From Cellulophaga algicola DSM 14237 (GTDB lineage Bacteria; Bacteroidota; Bacteroidia; Flavobacteriales; Flavobacteriaceae), in NCBI RefSeq assembly GCF_000186265.1, contig NC_014934.1, positions 3,286,001 through 3,350,000 of the forward strand: 64,000 nucleotides of DNA, read 5' to 3'. The notes beneath the pieces were generated by a model. The model did no database searches. It was not told the origin of the DNA and saw only the letters and a program-made list of their open reading frames with translations. Below are positions 34,677-44,364 of this stretch, piece after piece (position 1 is the stretch's first letter; the number at the start of each line of letters is the position of its first letter). The translations under genes and the position numbers were made by a program.

Positions 34677-35402
34677 TTATCTTTTAGAAATACTACCAGA
34701 TCCTGATATTTTGGTGTTTAATTTATCAGGATTTCCTTTGTAGCTAATATCTCCAGAGCCAGAAACCTGGGCTTTTAGACTTCTATTGGCTACCACTTGC
34801 ATATCTGCAGAACCAGAAATAGTAGCTTTAACATTATCGGCTTCCAATTCATATGCTTTTATATTTCCAGAGCCAGAAATAGTAGCTTTAAAATCATTTG
34901 TACTCCCCTTTAATTCCATATCTCCAGAGCCAGACATTGTTGCAGAGATAGTATTGGCTTCCAGACTCAATGATATGTCTCCTGATCCAGACATGGTCAT
35001 TTTAAATCGGTCTGTTTTTAAAGTTTTCTTACCAATAACATCTCCAGAACCAGAAAGTGAAAGGGCTTCAATCGCTTCTACAGGGATAGTTATTTTTATA
35101 CTATTCTTCCATTTAGATGGCTGTAGGTTTTTATGGTCTTCTACTTTAACCACAAGTTGACCATTTTTTATTTCTGTAACGATGTATTCTAAAAGATTTT
35201 CTTCTCCCGTAAGTGTTATTTCGCCTTCAGTTCCAGCGACTAAATCTACATCGAACCATCCAGATATGGATACTGAATCATAATCTTCGGTAGCTCTTTC
35301 TATAGTTTTAAAAACACCATTTCCTTTAATTTTTTTACCCCATTGCGCAGAGCAGGAGGTAATTGTTACAAGTGATAAGACTGCAATAAATAAATTTTTC
35401 AT
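34677..35402 (-). CDS. head GIN / DUF2807 domain lipoprotein with SGSGD repeats
   Basis: I start at 35402 (241 residues, MKNLFIAVLSLVTITSC), giving a lipoprotein signal with Cys near 17; the longer frame overlaps the previous gene. The DUF2807 domain is dominated by seven repeats of the type (T/S/K)(M/I/L)SGSG(D/N/S), about 18-19 residues apart, predicted to form a right-handed beta-helix or similar stacked-strand fold. It is the last gene of a sigma / anti-sigma operon and probably faces the periplasm. Function unknown; the family accompanies envelope stress systems. Confidence 0.85.
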   Translation of the reverse strand: MKNLFIAVLSLVTITSCSAQWGKKIKGNGVFKTIERATEDYDSVSISGWFDVDLVAGTEGEITLTGEENLLEYIVTEIKNGQLVVKVEDHKNLQPSKWKNSIKITIPVEAIEALSLSGSGDVIGKKTLKTDRFKMTMSGSGDISLSLEANTISATMSGSGDMELKGSTNDFKATISGSGNIKAYELEADNVKATISGSADMQVVANRSLKAQVSGSGDISYKGNPDKLNTKISGSGSISKR

Positions 35403-35433
35403 GATTTTTGTTCTTTTTATGACTGATTGTATA

Positions 35434-36522
35434 TTAGTTTTTGGTGAATGAAATTCCCCCGTAATCACTGGTAATATTCATTCTATTTGGGCTAGATGAA
35501 TTCCCGTAATAGCCTTTGTAGAATTTTTCACTAGATTCTTCTCTACTTACATTGATTTCAAAATCATCTTTTCCACTTACACCTGCATATTCTGTGCTTA
35601 TTTCAAAATTGAAATGGTAACCAGGGCTATAGCCAATTTTTACTCCTGTATAATCAGAACGGATATTTAAATTATTAGCATCTGCAGCCATATTTGCTAT
35701 TTGTATGCCTCCATAATCAGAGGTGATGTTTACATTGCCATGTACTGTTCCAAGTTTAACGTTAATATAATCTCCATTACCATCTACATTATTTACTTCG
35801 TTAGCCTCAATTTTTCCGTAATTATTATGATAGGTTAAATTTTGCATTTTAGTAATTGTTCCGTTTGTATAATCAGAGTTAATATCTAAATCTTCTGCTT
35901 TATCAATGGTAAAACCTGAGTAATCTGCTTTTATTCTTCCGCTTTTAATGTAGCCAATGGTAGATTTTGAGGTATAATCAAAATTCAGTTCATTATTTCT
36001 ACCGTGTAATTCACCAATTTCTAAGCGTCCGTAATCACAAGATATTTTTGCATGACCATCTATTCTATCTAAAGTAATGCTGCCATAGTCATTGTTTAGG
36101 TGTATGTTATTTTTTACAGGAACTTTAATATTGTAATCTATTTGCATGTTTACGTTGCTATTGTTTCCCCAGCCCCAATCCCAGCCGTCTTTATGCTCGT
36201 TAAATAAAGTCTTCGCAGAGACTAAGCTACTATTTCCTTCAAAAGCTACCGTAATTTCATCAAGCTTACCAGATACTTTTTCTTCATTATTACCATTCAC
36301 AGAAATGTGTACTTCAATAACAATTCTGTTTTCGTTCCATGAAGTAATATTTAAATTTCCATAACTATTAGAAACTTTTAATAAGGCATCGCTGTTAACA
36401 GTGAACTCTTTTTTAATTGTCTTTTCTCTAGTGTGTTTGCCTTTAATGCCATTGTTAGCTATGAGGCTAAAAGGCAATAAGAACATTAGTACGAGTGTAT
36501 AATTATATAATTGTATTTTCAT
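35434..36522 (-). CDS. exported DUF4097-like beta-repeat protein
   Basis: A 362-residue exported protein (signal peptide to about residue 22). From about residue 130 on it contains some eleven repeats marked by (S/N/T)DY(G/T) every 18-22 residues, such as NNDYGSITLD, NSDYTNGTI, TSDYGGIQI and RSDYTGVKI, consistent with stacked strands of an adhesin-like DUF4097 domain. It overlaps the end of the anti-sigma gene by 20 bp and precedes the head-GIN gene by 31 bp, so these two periplasmic repeat proteins are co-produced under the same regulator pair. Function unknown. Confidence 0.8.
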   Translation of the reverse strand: MKIQLYNYTLVLMFLLPFSLIANNGIKGKHTREKTIKKEFTVNSDALLKVSNSYGNLNITSWNENRIVIEVHISVNGNNEEKVSGKLDEITVAFEGNSSLVSAKTLFNEHKDGWDWGWGNNSNVNMQIDYNIKVPVKNNIHLNNDYGSITLDRIDGHAKISCDYGRLEIGELHGRNNELNFDYTSKSTIGYIKSGRIKADYSGFTIDKAEDLDINSDYTNGTITKMQNLTYHNNYGKIEANEVNNVDGNGDYINVKLGTVHGNVNITSDYGGIQIANMAADANNLNIRSDYTGVKIGYSPGYHFNFEISTEYAGVSGKDDFEINVSREESSEKFYKGYYGNSSSPNRMNITSDYGGISFTKN

Positions 36523-37063
36523 GTTCGTTTTTTTTGATATTTTTAATTACTTCAATTTGTTGTAAAACATCCTCTAGTAAATCTATTCTTGTTTGAAAGT
36601 TAACTATCATAGCACTAAGTATTAATTTACTGTTGCCGCCATTGATTAAATCTCTTTCTATGCTTTTATAATTTTTTTCTAATTTGGATAGTTGAATCAT
36701 GGTGTCATCAACTATTTTTTTTGTTTCTGGTGAATTTTCATTTTGCAATTTCTTTATTTCTTGTTCAATAACATTGGCAAAGTAAAATTCCGTGTTTGAT
36801 ATTTCTGGTGATATTTTTACGACTTGTTCGTTAATAGAGTGGTTTTGGTTAATGAATAGAAAGCCTAATCCAAAAATGAGTAAGAAGCTTGCTGCAATGA
36901 AAAGAAACTTAATTGTATTTCCTTTTTTTGGTGGTAGGCTTTTTACATCTTTACTTGTATTTAGTTTTTCTAAAAACCGCAGTTCATGTCCTTGACTTGG
37001 CTCTTCTGTATCCCAACCACTGTTGAGGTGGTTAAATAAATCGTCTATATTGTCCTTCTTCAT
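36503..37063 (-). CDS. probable membrane anti-sigma factor
   Basis: This 186-residue protein has a cytoplasmic N-terminal part of about 45 residues (start MKKDNIDDLFNHLN), one membrane helix (about 48-67, IKFLFIAASFLLIFGLGFLF) and a helical, charged C-terminal part of about 115 residues likely in the periplasm. It begins 1 bp after the sigma-factor stop on the same strand. This topology and position are those of an anti-sigma factor, although no zinc anti-sigma motif is seen. The role is inferred. Confidence 0.75.
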   Translation of the reverse strand: MKKDNIDDLFNHLNSGWDTEEPSQGHELRFLEKLNTSKDVKSLPPKKGNTIKFLFIAASFLLIFGLGFLFINQNHSINEQVVKISPEISNTEFYFANVIEQEIKKLQNENSPETKKIVDDTMIQLSKLEKNYKSIERDLINGGNSKLILSAMIVNFQTRIDLLEDVLQQIEVIKNIKKNEHENTII

Positions 37064-37064
37064 C

Positions 37065-37616
37065 TTAACTGGCCATTAATTTTTTACGTAAGCTTTCTTT
37101 CGCCCTTGATATGGTAGTTCTACAATTTGCATAACTTAAATCCATAATTGTACTTATTTCTTCATAATCAAACCCTTCTATTAAATGTAAGGTCAAAGAA
37201 ATTCTGTAATTGTCTTTTAACTGTTTCATGGTTTCCATCACTTTTTGAGCCTTTTGTTCCGTAAACACATAATCAGCGGCAATTCCGTCGTTATCCTCGA
37301 CCTTATATATAATATCGTCCAGTGCAACTTCATTTTTCTTTAGTTGTTTTCTGTACTGGTAGATACTGTTGTTTATTACAATGCGTTTTAACCAAGCTCC
37401 AAAGGCAACTTCTCCTTTAAAAGATTCTAATTTGGTAAATGCGCTTAAAAACGAATCTTGCATGACGTCTTCTGCAAGGGCGCTATCTTTTACAATTCTC
37501 ACGGCAGTGTTAAACATTGCTTTATAGTATCTATTGTAAACTTCTAGCTGTGCGCTTTGTCTCCCGTTTAAACACAAATGTAACAAGGTATCAATATGTT
37601 CTTTTTTGTGGCTCAA
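37065..37616 (-). CDS. RNA polymerase sigma factor, ECF type
   Basis: A 183-residue sigma-70 family protein. Region 2 is at about residues 22-90 (LAEDVMQDSFLSAFTKLESF, then FGAWLKRIVINNSI), and region 4 at about 125-180 (FDYEEISTIMDLSYANCRTT). The acidic linker between them contains YKVEDNDG. As the first gene of the operon it likely drives its own transcription together with the membrane partner and the two beta-repeat proteins. It is distinct from the sigma factor at 15231-15725. Confidence 0.93.
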   Translation of the reverse strand: MSHKKEHIDTLLHLCLNGRQSAQLEVYNRYYKAMFNTAVRIVKDSALAEDVMQDSFLSAFTKLESFKGEVAFGAWLKRIVINNSIYQYRKQLKKNEVALDDIIYKVEDNDGIAADYVFTEQKAQKVMETMKQLKDNYRISLTLHLIEGFDYEEISTIMDLSYANCRTTISRAKESLRKKLMAS

Positions 37617-37689
37617 AAAATGGTTGTTTTGTAGTAATGATGATTCTGTTTGTGTAATGTTACACTTTTTTTAAATTATTTTTTATGTG

Positions 37690-37717
37690 TTGGCATAAGA
37701 ATTGCTTTTTATACTTG
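37690..37717 (+). promoter_or_regulatory. candidate promoter for lon
   Basis: TTG (37690-37692) and TATACTTG (37710-37717, one mismatch to TAnnTTTG) are 17 bp apart. The predicted leader is about 110 nt. No CIRCE or other heat-shock operator was recognised. Confidence 0.5.
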
Positions 37718-37833
37718 AAAAAAAGTTGCTGTCCTTAATAACGCCACTAGTTATTAAGGTTTATAGCCTATCTTAAATATTAAATTTTAAACAGATTTCT
37801 GCACTTCGGTGACAGAATGACCGAAATATAACT

Positions 37834-40284
37834 ATGGGAAATTCTAAATTTTCAAATTTTGACAATATGTCGCTACAAGGTATCGATGAGGATTCTGAGT
37901 TAATACCTCTTTTAACTGCAGAAGATGAGGAAGAAATGAATAGTGAAAAACTGCCAGAAACATTACCTATATTACCTTTGCGTAATACGGTATTATTTCC
38001 TGGTGTAGTTATTCCTATAACGGCAGGTAGAGATTCTTCCATTGCTTTAATAAAAGATGCAAATAATGGGACCAAAGTTATTGGTGTTGTTTCTCAGAAA
38101 GATGAGAATGTTGAGAATCCAGGCATTAATGATATAAATACCTTAGGAACAGTAGCAAGAATTTTACGTGTTTTACAAATGCCAGATGGTAATACTACGG
38201 TAATTATTCAAGGTAAAAAACGTTTTGAAGTGGCAGAAGTGCTAACAGAAAAACCATACATGACGGCTACTGTTCGTGAAGCTAAAGAAGTACGACCTGA
38301 TCCTTTGAATCCAGAATTTTTGGCGATCATTGAATCGGTTAAAGAATTAGCTTTAAAAATTATCAAGGATAATCCTAATATTCCGAGTGATGCCTCATTT
38401 GCTATAAAAAACATTCAAAGTGATTCATTTTTAATAAATTTTGTTTCTTCTAACTTAAGTGTAGATGTAGAGATTAAACAAGAATTGTTAGAGATACCAG
38501 ACTTGCAAGAGCGTGCTTTAGCAATGTTAAAGTATATGAATGTAGAGCTTCAGAAATTAGAATTAAAGAATGTCATCCAATCTAAAGTTCGCACCGACCT
38601 AGATCAGCAACAACGGGAGTATTTCTTAAACCAGCAGATGAAAACTATTCAAGAAGAATTGGGTGGTGGTTCGTATGAAGAGGAGGTTGAAGAAATGCGT
38701 AATAAGGCGAAAAAGAAGAAATGGGGCAAAAAAATTAATGAACATTTCTTAAAAGAGCTTTCTAAAATTCAACGAATGAATCCGCAAGTAGCGGAATACA
38801 GCATTCAACGTAACTATTTAGAGCTGTTTTTAGAATTGCCTTGGAATGATTTTTCAAAGGATAAATTTGATTTAAAAAGAGCGCAAAAAATATTAGATAG
38901 AGATCATTACGGATTAGAAGATGTAAAGCGAAGAATCATAGAATATTTGGCAGTGTTAAAATTGCGAAATGATATGAAATCTCCAATCTTATGTTTTTAT
39001 GGACCTCCCGGAGTTGGTAAAACTTCATTAGGTAAATCTATAGCAGAAGCTTTAGGAAGAGAATATGTACGTATGTCTTTAGGGGGCCTTCGTGATGAGG
39101 CTGAAATTCGCGGGCATAGAAAAACGTATATAGGAGCTATGCCAGGACGTATTATTCAAAGCTTAAAAAAGGCAGGAAAATCTAATCCTGTTTTTATTCT
39201 TGATGAGATTGATAAATTATCAAACAGCAATCAAGGGGATCCTTCGTCAGCAATGCTGGAGGTTTTAGATCCAGAGCAGAATAGTGAGTTTCATGATAAT
39301 TTCTTAGAAATGGGGTATGACCTTTCTAAAGTAATGTTTGTAGCCACAGCAAATAATATTGGTAATATACAACCTGCATTGCGAGACCGTATGGAGATGA
39401 TTCCTGTAAGTGGTTATACGATCGAGGAAAAGGTTGAAATAGCAAAAAGACATTTATTGCCAAAGCAACTTAAAGAGCATGGTCTTTCTGAGAAAGATCT
39501 TAAGGTAGGGAAACCGCAACTTGAAAAAGTTGTAGAAGGATATACCAGAGAATCTGGAGTTCGTGGTTTAGAGAAGCAAATAGCAAAAGTTGTCCGTAAT
39601 ACCGCTAAGAATATAGCGATGGAATTAGAGCATGATCTTAAGCTTACCAATGAAGATATCGTGACCATATTAGGTCCTGCACGTATGGAACGTGATAAGT
39701 ATGAAAATAATGATGTAGCAGGAGTTGTTACAGGCTTAGCTTGGACAAGCGTAGGCGGAGATATTTTATTTATAGAATCTATCTTAACTAAAGGTAAAGG
39801 GAATTTAACCATTACAGGTAACCTTGGTAAGGTTATGAAAGAATCTGCTACCATTGCCATGGAGTACATAAAATCTAATTGTGATTTATTTGGTATTGAT
39901 GCAGATGTTTTTGAAAAATATAATGTGCATATTCACGTACCAGAAGGAGCAACACCTAAAGATGGTCCAAGTGCAGGAGTTACTATGCTTACTTCATTAG
40001 TTTCTTTGTTTACACAAAAGAAGGTAAAGAAAAGTTTGGCAATGACAGGAGAGATTACGCTAAGAGGAAAGGTATTACCTGTAGGTGGAATTAAAGAAAA
40101 AATCTTGGCAGCAAAACGTGCACGTATCAAAGAGCTTATTTTGTGTGAGGAAAATAGAAAAGATATTCTGGAAATAAAAGCAGACTACTTAAAAGGATTA
40201 ACTTTTCATTATGTTACAGAAATGCATGAAGTGGTAGCGCTAGCGATTACGAATCAGAAAGTTAAAAATGCCAAAAAGTTATAA
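37834..40284 (+). CDS. lon: ATP-dependent protease Lon
   Basis: An 816-residue LonA. The N-terminal substrate-binding domain (about 45-250, with [19 protein letters not shown]) and coiled-coil precede the AAA+ module with Walker [10 protein letters not shown] near residue 390 and Walker [10 protein letters not shown] near 450. The protease domain has the catalytic Ser in [10 protein letters not shown] (about residue 713) and Lys in LPVGGIKEK (about 755). It degrades misfolded and short-lived regulatory proteins in the cytoplasm. It is transcribed divergently from the sigma operon and ends in a strong terminator. Confidence 0.97.
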   Translation: MGNSKFSNFDNMSLQGIDEDSELIPLLTAEDEEEMNSEKLPETLPILPLRNTVLFPGVVIPITAGRDSSIALIKDANNGTKVIGVVSQKDENVENPGINDINTLGTVARILRVLQMPDGNTTVIIQGKKRFEVAEVLTEKPYMTATVREAKEVRPDPLNPEFLAIIESVKELALKIIKDNPNIPSDASFAIKNIQSDSFLINFVSSNLSVDVEIKQELLEIPDLQERALAMLKYMNVELQKLELKNVIQSKVRTDLDQQQREYFLNQQMKTIQEELGGGSYEEEVEEMRNKAKKKKWGKKINEHFLKELSKIQRMNPQVAEYSIQRNYLELFLELPWNDFSKDKFDLKRAQKILDRDHYGLEDVKRRIIEYLAVLKLRNDMKSPILCFYGPPGVGKTSLGKSIAEALGREYVRMSLGGLRDEAEIRGHRKTYIGAMPGRIIQSLKKAGKSNPVFILDEIDKLSNSNQGDPSSAMLEVLDPEQNSEFHDNFLEMGYDLSKVMFVATANNIGNIQPALRDRMEMIPVSGYTIEEKVEIAKRHLLPKQLKEHGLSEKDLKVGKPQLEKVVEGYTRESGVRGLEKQIAKVVRNTAKNIAMELEHDLKLTNEDIVTILGPARMERDKYENNDVAGVVTGLAWTSVGGDILFIESILTKGKGNLTITGNLGKVMKESATIAMEYIKSNCDLFGIDADVFEKYNVHIHVPEGATPKDGPSAGVTMLTSLVSLFTQKKVKKSLAMTGEITLRGKVLPVGGIKEKILAAKRARIKELILCEENRKDILEIKADYLKGLTFHYVTEMHEVVALAITNQKVKNAKKL

Positions 40285-40308
40285 AAGCATTAGGCAATAT
40301 TAAATTCC

Positions 40309-40346
40309 AAAGGATGGTTATTTTTACAATAGCCATCCTTTTTTTC
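40309..40346 (+). terminator. terminator after lon
   Basis: A 12-13-bp stem with one G-T pair (40309-40321 with 40329-40341) and a T-run follows the lon stop by 25 bp. Confidence 0.87.
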
Positions 40347-40401
40347 TAAAATAAATCATAACATAGGGAGAGAACTAAACATTTCTTTTTAATTTTATTA
40401 C

Positions 40402-41094
40402 ATGCAAAAAATTACAATAGCAATAGATGGGTTTTCATCTACAGGAAAAAGTACGATAGCGAAACAATTGGCAAAATCATTGGGCTATATTTATGTAGAT
40501 ACAGGCGCAATGTATAGAGCTGTTACATTATTTGCTATGCGTAATGGTTTTGTAGGTACTGAAAATACTAATATTGGTGCACTAGTTAAATTGCTGCCTA
40601 AAATTAATTTAAAATTTGTGTACAATGATGCGCTAGGCTTTGCAGAGATGTATCTGAATAATGAAAATGTAGAAAAGGAGATTAGAACACTTGAAGTTTC
40701 TAGAAATGTGAGTCAAGTTGCCACCATCGAAGAAGTGCGTTACAAGTTGGTAGATATGCAAAAGAAAATGGGAGTAGAGAAAGGTATTGTTATGGATGGC
40801 CGTGATATTGGTACTGTAGTTTTTCCTGATGCAGAATTAAAGCTGTTTATGACTGCTTCCGCAGAGAAAAGAGCTACAAGGAGGTATAAAGAATTATTAG
40901 ATAAAGGAGATAAGGTGACTTTTAAAGAGGTTCTTAAAAATGTAGAACAAAGAGACTATACGGATTCACATAGAGAATTCTCCCCGTTAAAATTAGCCGA
41001 TGATGCTATTGAATTTGATAATAGTGACATGGGACTTGAAGAACAATTTGAACGAATTTTAAATTACTCTCAAAGGGTAATAGATAAACAATAA
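40402..41094 (+). CDS. cmk: (d)CMP kinase
   Basis: A 230-residue P-loop kinase that phosphorylates CMP and dCMP. The P-loop is GFSSTGKS at residues 10-17, followed by YVDTGAMYRAVTLF (nucleoside-binding region) and MDGRDIGTVVFPDA (about 132-145). The C-terminal lid has the ATRRYKELLDKG and YTDSHREFSPL blocks. Length is normal. In many bacteria cmk lies near rpsA; here rpsA follows 0.7 kb downstream, separated by a terminator and the minus-strand LysM gene. Confidence 0.95.
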   Translation: MQKITIAIDGFSSTGKSTIAKQLAKSLGYIYVDTGAMYRAVTLFAMRNGFVGTENTNIGALVKLLPKINLKFVYNDALGFAEMYLNNENVEKEIRTLEVSRNVSQVATIEEVRYKLVDMQKKMGVEKGIVMDGRDIGTVVFPDAELKLFMTASAEKRATRRYKELLDKGDKVTFKEVLKNVEQRDYTDSHREFSPLKLADDAIEFDNSDMGLEEQFERILNYSQRVIDKQ

Positions 41095-41122
41095 AAAAGG
41101 CGCTCATGGAGCGCCTTTTTTT
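41093..41122 (+). terminator. terminator after cmk
   Basis: GGCGCTC (41099-41105) pairs with GAGCGCC (41109-41115) around ATG, with A and T runs on either side; the A-run overlaps the cmk stop codon. The symmetric flanks also let it stop the convergent LysM gene (41143). Confidence 0.92.
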
Positions 41123-41142
41123 GTTTTAATAGAATTCCTTTT

Positions 41143-41523
41143 TTATAAGTTAGGAATCACTAATACTTGATCTGGATGTATAACATCTGGACTTTTTAAA
41201 ACCCCAGTGTTTGCTTCAAAAATTTTCGTGTATTTCATAGCATCACCGTAATATTGTTTGGCAATCTTACTTAAAGATTCTCCTCCTTTAACCGTATGTC
41301 TGTGGAATACAGAACTATCAGCAACAGAAATGTTAGCTTTTACATCAGCAGCATTTTCGCCACCAATTTCTTTAATCTTATCCCAAATAAGGTTTTTTTC
41401 GTAAGGAGTATTTGCTTCACCTTTTATGCTTAAAACGCCACCTGCTTCAGAAACGTCACCATTTTTAATTCCTAATTCTTCTCCAAGATTTAAAACGCCT
41501 TGGTATTTAGCTTTTACGCTCAT
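41143..41523 (-). CDS. BON-LysM protein, potassium-binding protein Kbp-like
   Basis: A 126-residue cytoplasmic-type protein with no signal peptide. The N-terminal 70 residues resemble a BON domain (GVLSIKGEANTPYEKNLIWD), followed by a LysM domain (HTVKGGESLSKIAKQYYGD, about 74-124) ending HPDQVLVIPNL. The two-domain layout matches E. coli Kbp/YgaU, which binds potassium rather than peptidoglycan. A terminator lies between it and convergent cmk. The start is fixed by MSVKAKYQGVLNLGEELG. Confidence 0.85.
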   Translation of the reverse strand: MSVKAKYQGVLNLGEELGIKNGDVSEAGGVLSIKGEANTPYEKNLIWDKIKEIGGENAADVKANISVADSSVFHRHTVKGGESLSKIAKQYYGDAMKYTKIFEANTGVLKSPDVIHPDQVLVIPNL

Positions 41524-41645
41524 GTTTATATATTTTAATAGTTAATTTAATAACTTAAATATACAAAATTTAGTATAAATAATAATATAAACTGCCTATT
41601 AAAAATATAGTTTTGCGCTATTGTATTTTATGTTAGTAGATTAGC

Positions 41646-41676
41646 TTGCGTACTTTTGAAAAAATGATTAATTTTG
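41646..41676 (+). promoter_or_regulatory. Bacteroidota-type promoter for rpsA
   Basis: TTG (41646-41648) and a perfect TAATTTTG (41669-41676) are separated by 20 bp. The predicted transcript start near 41682 leaves a 5' leader of about 120 nt before the rpsA ATG, long enough for translational control of this ribosomal protein. Confidence 0.7.
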
Positions 41677-41802
41677 CACACCTTTTTTAAGCAAGTGATA
41701 TTAAGAGGAAAAGGGGATGTTTATAAAAAACAATGTATAATCTTTTGTAGTGCACGTTTTAACTCTTAGTAGGTACTATAGAATACAAATTATTAATCAG
41801 CA

Positions 41803-43623
41803 ATGGCTGAAGAAAAAAAACAAGCAGAAGCAGTGGAAGCTGTTGAAGCAAAAGTACAGGCACCTGTACAAGACCCTCAAGAATTTTTAGAAAATTTTAA
41901 CTGGACAAAGTACGAGCAAGGTATTGAGCAAGTTGATGATGCCAAACTTCAAGAGTTTGAGCAACTAGTTGCTGAAAACTTTGTAGATACAATGGATGAA
42001 GAAGTAGTTCAAGGTACTGTAGTTTACATTACAGATCGTGAAGCTATTATCGACATTAACGCAAAATCAGAAGGTGTTATTTCACTGAATGAATTTCGTT
42101 ACAATCCAGATTTAAAAGTTGGTGATAAAGTTGAGGTTCTTATCGACATTCGTGAAGATAAAAGTGGTCAATTAGTATTATCTCATAGAAAAGCCAGAAC
42201 TATCATGGCTTGGGATAGAGTAAATGCTGCTCACGATAAAGAAGAAATCGTTAATGGTTTTGTTAAGTGTAGAACTAAAGGTGGTATGATTGTAGATGTT
42301 TTCGGAATCGAAGCATTCTTACCAGGTTCTCAAATTGATGTGAAGCCAATTAGAGATTACGATCAGTACGTAGGTAAAACTATGGAATTCAAAGTAGTGA
42401 AAATTAACCACGAATTTAAAAACGTTGTTGTTTCTCATAAAGCGCTTATTGAAGCTGATATCGAAGAACAGAAAAAAGAAATCATTGGTCAACTAGAAAA
42501 AGGACAAGTATTAGAAGGTGTTGTTAAAAACATTACTTCTTATGGTGTGTTTATTGATTTAGGTGGTGTTGATGGTTTAGTTCACATTACTGACCTTTCT
42601 TGGTCTAGAATTAACCACCCGAACGAGGTTGTTGAGTTAGATCAGAAATTAAATGTTGTAATCCTTGATTTTGATGATAATAAATCAAGAATTCAATTAG
42701 GTCTTAAGCAATTAGAGAAGCATCCTTGGGAAGCTTTATCTGATGAAATTAAGATTGGTGATAAAGTAAAAGGTAAAGTAGTCGTTATTGCTGATTACGG
42801 TGCATTTATCGAAGTTGCTGAAGGTGTTGAAGGATTAATTCACGTTTCTGAAATGTCATGGTCTACTCATTTACGTTCTGCTCAAGATTTCGTAAAAGTA
42901 GGTGATGAGGTTGAAGCTGTAGTATTAACTATGGATCGTGATGATCGTAAGATGTCTCTTGGTATCAAGCAAATGACTCCAGATCCATGGACTGATATTA
43001 CTACTAAATACCCAGTTGCTTCTAAGCACACAGGTATCGTACGTAACTTTACAAACTTTGGTGTTTTTGTTGAATTAGAAGAAGGTATTGATGGTTTAAT
43101 CTATATCTCTGATTTATCTTGGACTAAGAAAATTAAGCATCCATCAGAATTTGTAACTGTAGGTGATAAATTAGAAGTTGAAGTATTAGAGTTAGATGTT
43201 GAAGGACGTAAATTATCTTTAGGTCACAAACAAACTACAGATAATCCTTGGGATAAATACGAAACTGAATTTGCTTTAAACACAACTCACACTGGTACTA
43301 TCGGTGAGGTTGTTGATAAAGGAGCAACTATTGATTTCAACGAGGATATTCAAGCATTTGTACCAACACGTCATTTAGAAAAAGAAGATGGTTCTAAATT
43401 AGGTAAAGGTGATTCTGCTGAATTCAAAATCATTGAGTTCAATAAAGAATTCAAGAGAGTTGTAGCAAGTCATACTGCTATATTCAAAGCTGAAGAACAA
43501 CGTAATGTAAAAGCTGCTGTTAAGAAAGCTGCTGCTCAAGCTGATGAAGCAAAACCTACTTTAGGAGATGCTAATGAAGCGTTACAAGCGTTAAAAGATA
43601 AAATGGAAGGTAAGACTAAATAG
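41803..43623 (+). CDS. rpsA: 30S ribosomal protein S1
   Basis: A 606-residue protein with six S1 RNA-binding domains in tandem between about residues 65 and 570. Domains 3-5 show the classic GxVxxITxYGxFxxLxxGxxGLVHxSxxSW pattern; domains 1, 2 and 6 are more divergent, as in other S1 proteins. The N-terminus is extended and Glu/Val/Ala-rich (about 1-30). It helps mRNAs with weak Shine-Dalgarno sequences bind the 30S subunit, important in this lineage. It is monocistronic between its own promoter and a strong terminator. Confidence 0.97.
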   Translation: MAEEKKQAEAVEAVEAKVQAPVQDPQEFLENFNWTKYEQGIEQVDDAKLQEFEQLVAENFVDTMDEEVVQGTVVYITDREAIIDINAKSEGVISLNEFRYNPDLKVGDKVEVLIDIREDKSGQLVLSHRKARTIMAWDRVNAAHDKEEIVNGFVKCRTKGGMIVDVFGIEAFLPGSQIDVKPIRDYDQYVGKTMEFKVVKINHEFKNVVVSHKALIEADIEEQKKEIIGQLEKGQVLEGVVKNITSYGVFIDLGGVDGLVHITDLSWSRINHPNEVVELDQKLNVVILDFDDNKSRIQLGLKQLEKHPWEALSDEIKIGDKVKGKVVVIADYGAFIEVAEGVEGLIHVSEMSWSTHLRSAQDFVKVGDEVEAVVLTMDRDDRKMSLGIKQMTPDPWTDITTKYPVASKHTGIVRNFTNFGVFVELEEGIDGLIYISDLSWTKKIKHPSEFVTVGDKLEVEVLELDVEGRKLSLGHKQTTDNPWDKYETEFALNTTHTGTIGEVVDKGATIDFNEDIQAFVPTRHLEKEDGSKLGKGDSAEFKIIEFNKEFKRVVASHTAIFKAEEQRNVKAAVKKAAAQADEAKPTLGDANEALQALKDKMEGKTK

Positions 43624-43663
43624 TCTTATTTGTCATAATCTTAATCTGCCTTGTGTAGATTTT

Positions 43664-43696
43664 AAAGAGCCCGAACTTATGTTCGGGCTTTTTTTA
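43664..43696 (+). terminator. terminator after rpsA
   Basis: AGCCCGAAC (43668-43676) pairs with GTTCGGGCT (43681-43689) around a 4-nt loop, followed by a T-run. Confidence 0.93.
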
Positions 43697-43761
43697 TGCC
43701 TAATTTTCAATTTGTATAAAATGATTATTCTGTTTGAATCAAATTTTAAAAGATAATTTGA

Positions 43762-43769
43762 TACTTTTG
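43762..43769 (+). promoter_or_regulatory. candidate -7 box for the pyrR operon
   Basis: A perfect TACTTTTG lies 20 bp before the pyrR ATG. A TTTG at 43733-43736 is the nearest -33 candidate, but its 25-bp spacing is longer than usual. The short leader has no room for a PyrR-controlled anti-terminator of the Bacillus type. Confidence 0.5.
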
Positions 43770-43788
43770 TAATCACACAAATTTTAGC

Positions 43789-44334
43789 ATGAGTCAAAAA
43801 GTATTGCTTTCTTCAAAAGAGATAAATATTATCCTGCATCGCTTGGCTTGTCAGCTTTTAGAGAATCATTTAGATTTTGAGAATACCGTTTTAATAGGAA
43901 TACAACCTCGAGGTATATTTCTAGCACAAAGACTTACCGATATTCTACAATCGGACTATGGTGTTAAAAATATAAATTTAGGGTTTTTAGATATTACTTT
44001 TTACCGGGACGATTTTCGTAGAGGAGATAAACCATTAGAAGCAAACAAAACTAAAATCAATTTCTTAATTGAAGATAAAAATGTTGTACTCATAGATGAT
44101 GTGCTATATACAGGAAGAAGTATAAATGCAGCATTAACAGCATTGCAATCTTTTGGTAGACCTTCAGATGTAGAGTTACTGGCGTTGATAGATAGAAGGT
44201 TTAGTCGTCATTTACCGATACAGCCTAATTATAGAGGTAGACAGGTAGATGCTATAAATAATGAAAAGGTAAAGGTTGAGTGGAAAGAGAACGACGGTGA
44301 AGATGTGGTCTATTTAATCAATACTGCCACTTAA
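43789..44334 (+). CDS. pyrR: PyrR bifunctional regulator / uracil phosphoribosyltransferase
   Basis: A 181-residue type I phosphoribosyltransferase. The PRPP-binding loop is VVLIDDVLYTGRS (about 99-111), and NTVLIGIQPRGIFLAQRL and FYRDDFRRGD are typical of PyrR. In Bacillus PyrR binds pyr mRNA to attenuate transcription; here the leader before pyrR is too short to see such a structure, so enzymatic salvage of uracil or control at another site is possible. It precedes pyrB by 30 bp and probably shares its transcript. Confidence 0.94.
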   Translation: MSQKVLLSSKEINIILHRLACQLLENHLDFENTVLIGIQPRGIFLAQRLTDILQSDYGVKNINLGFLDITFYRDDFRRGDKPLEANKTKINFLIEDKNVVLIDDVLYTGRSINAALTALQSFGRPSDVELLALIDRRFSRHLPIQPNYRGRQVDAINNEKVKVEWKENDGEDVVYLINTAT

Positions 44335-44364
44335 AGTTTAATATAGAATAGGAAAAATAAGCAT

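Noticed and set aside
34786-35160. Plus-strand frame with SPEPDIVA-type repeats
   Set aside because: It is the antisense shadow of the SGSGD repeats in the head-GIN gene, which has a signal peptide and operon context.
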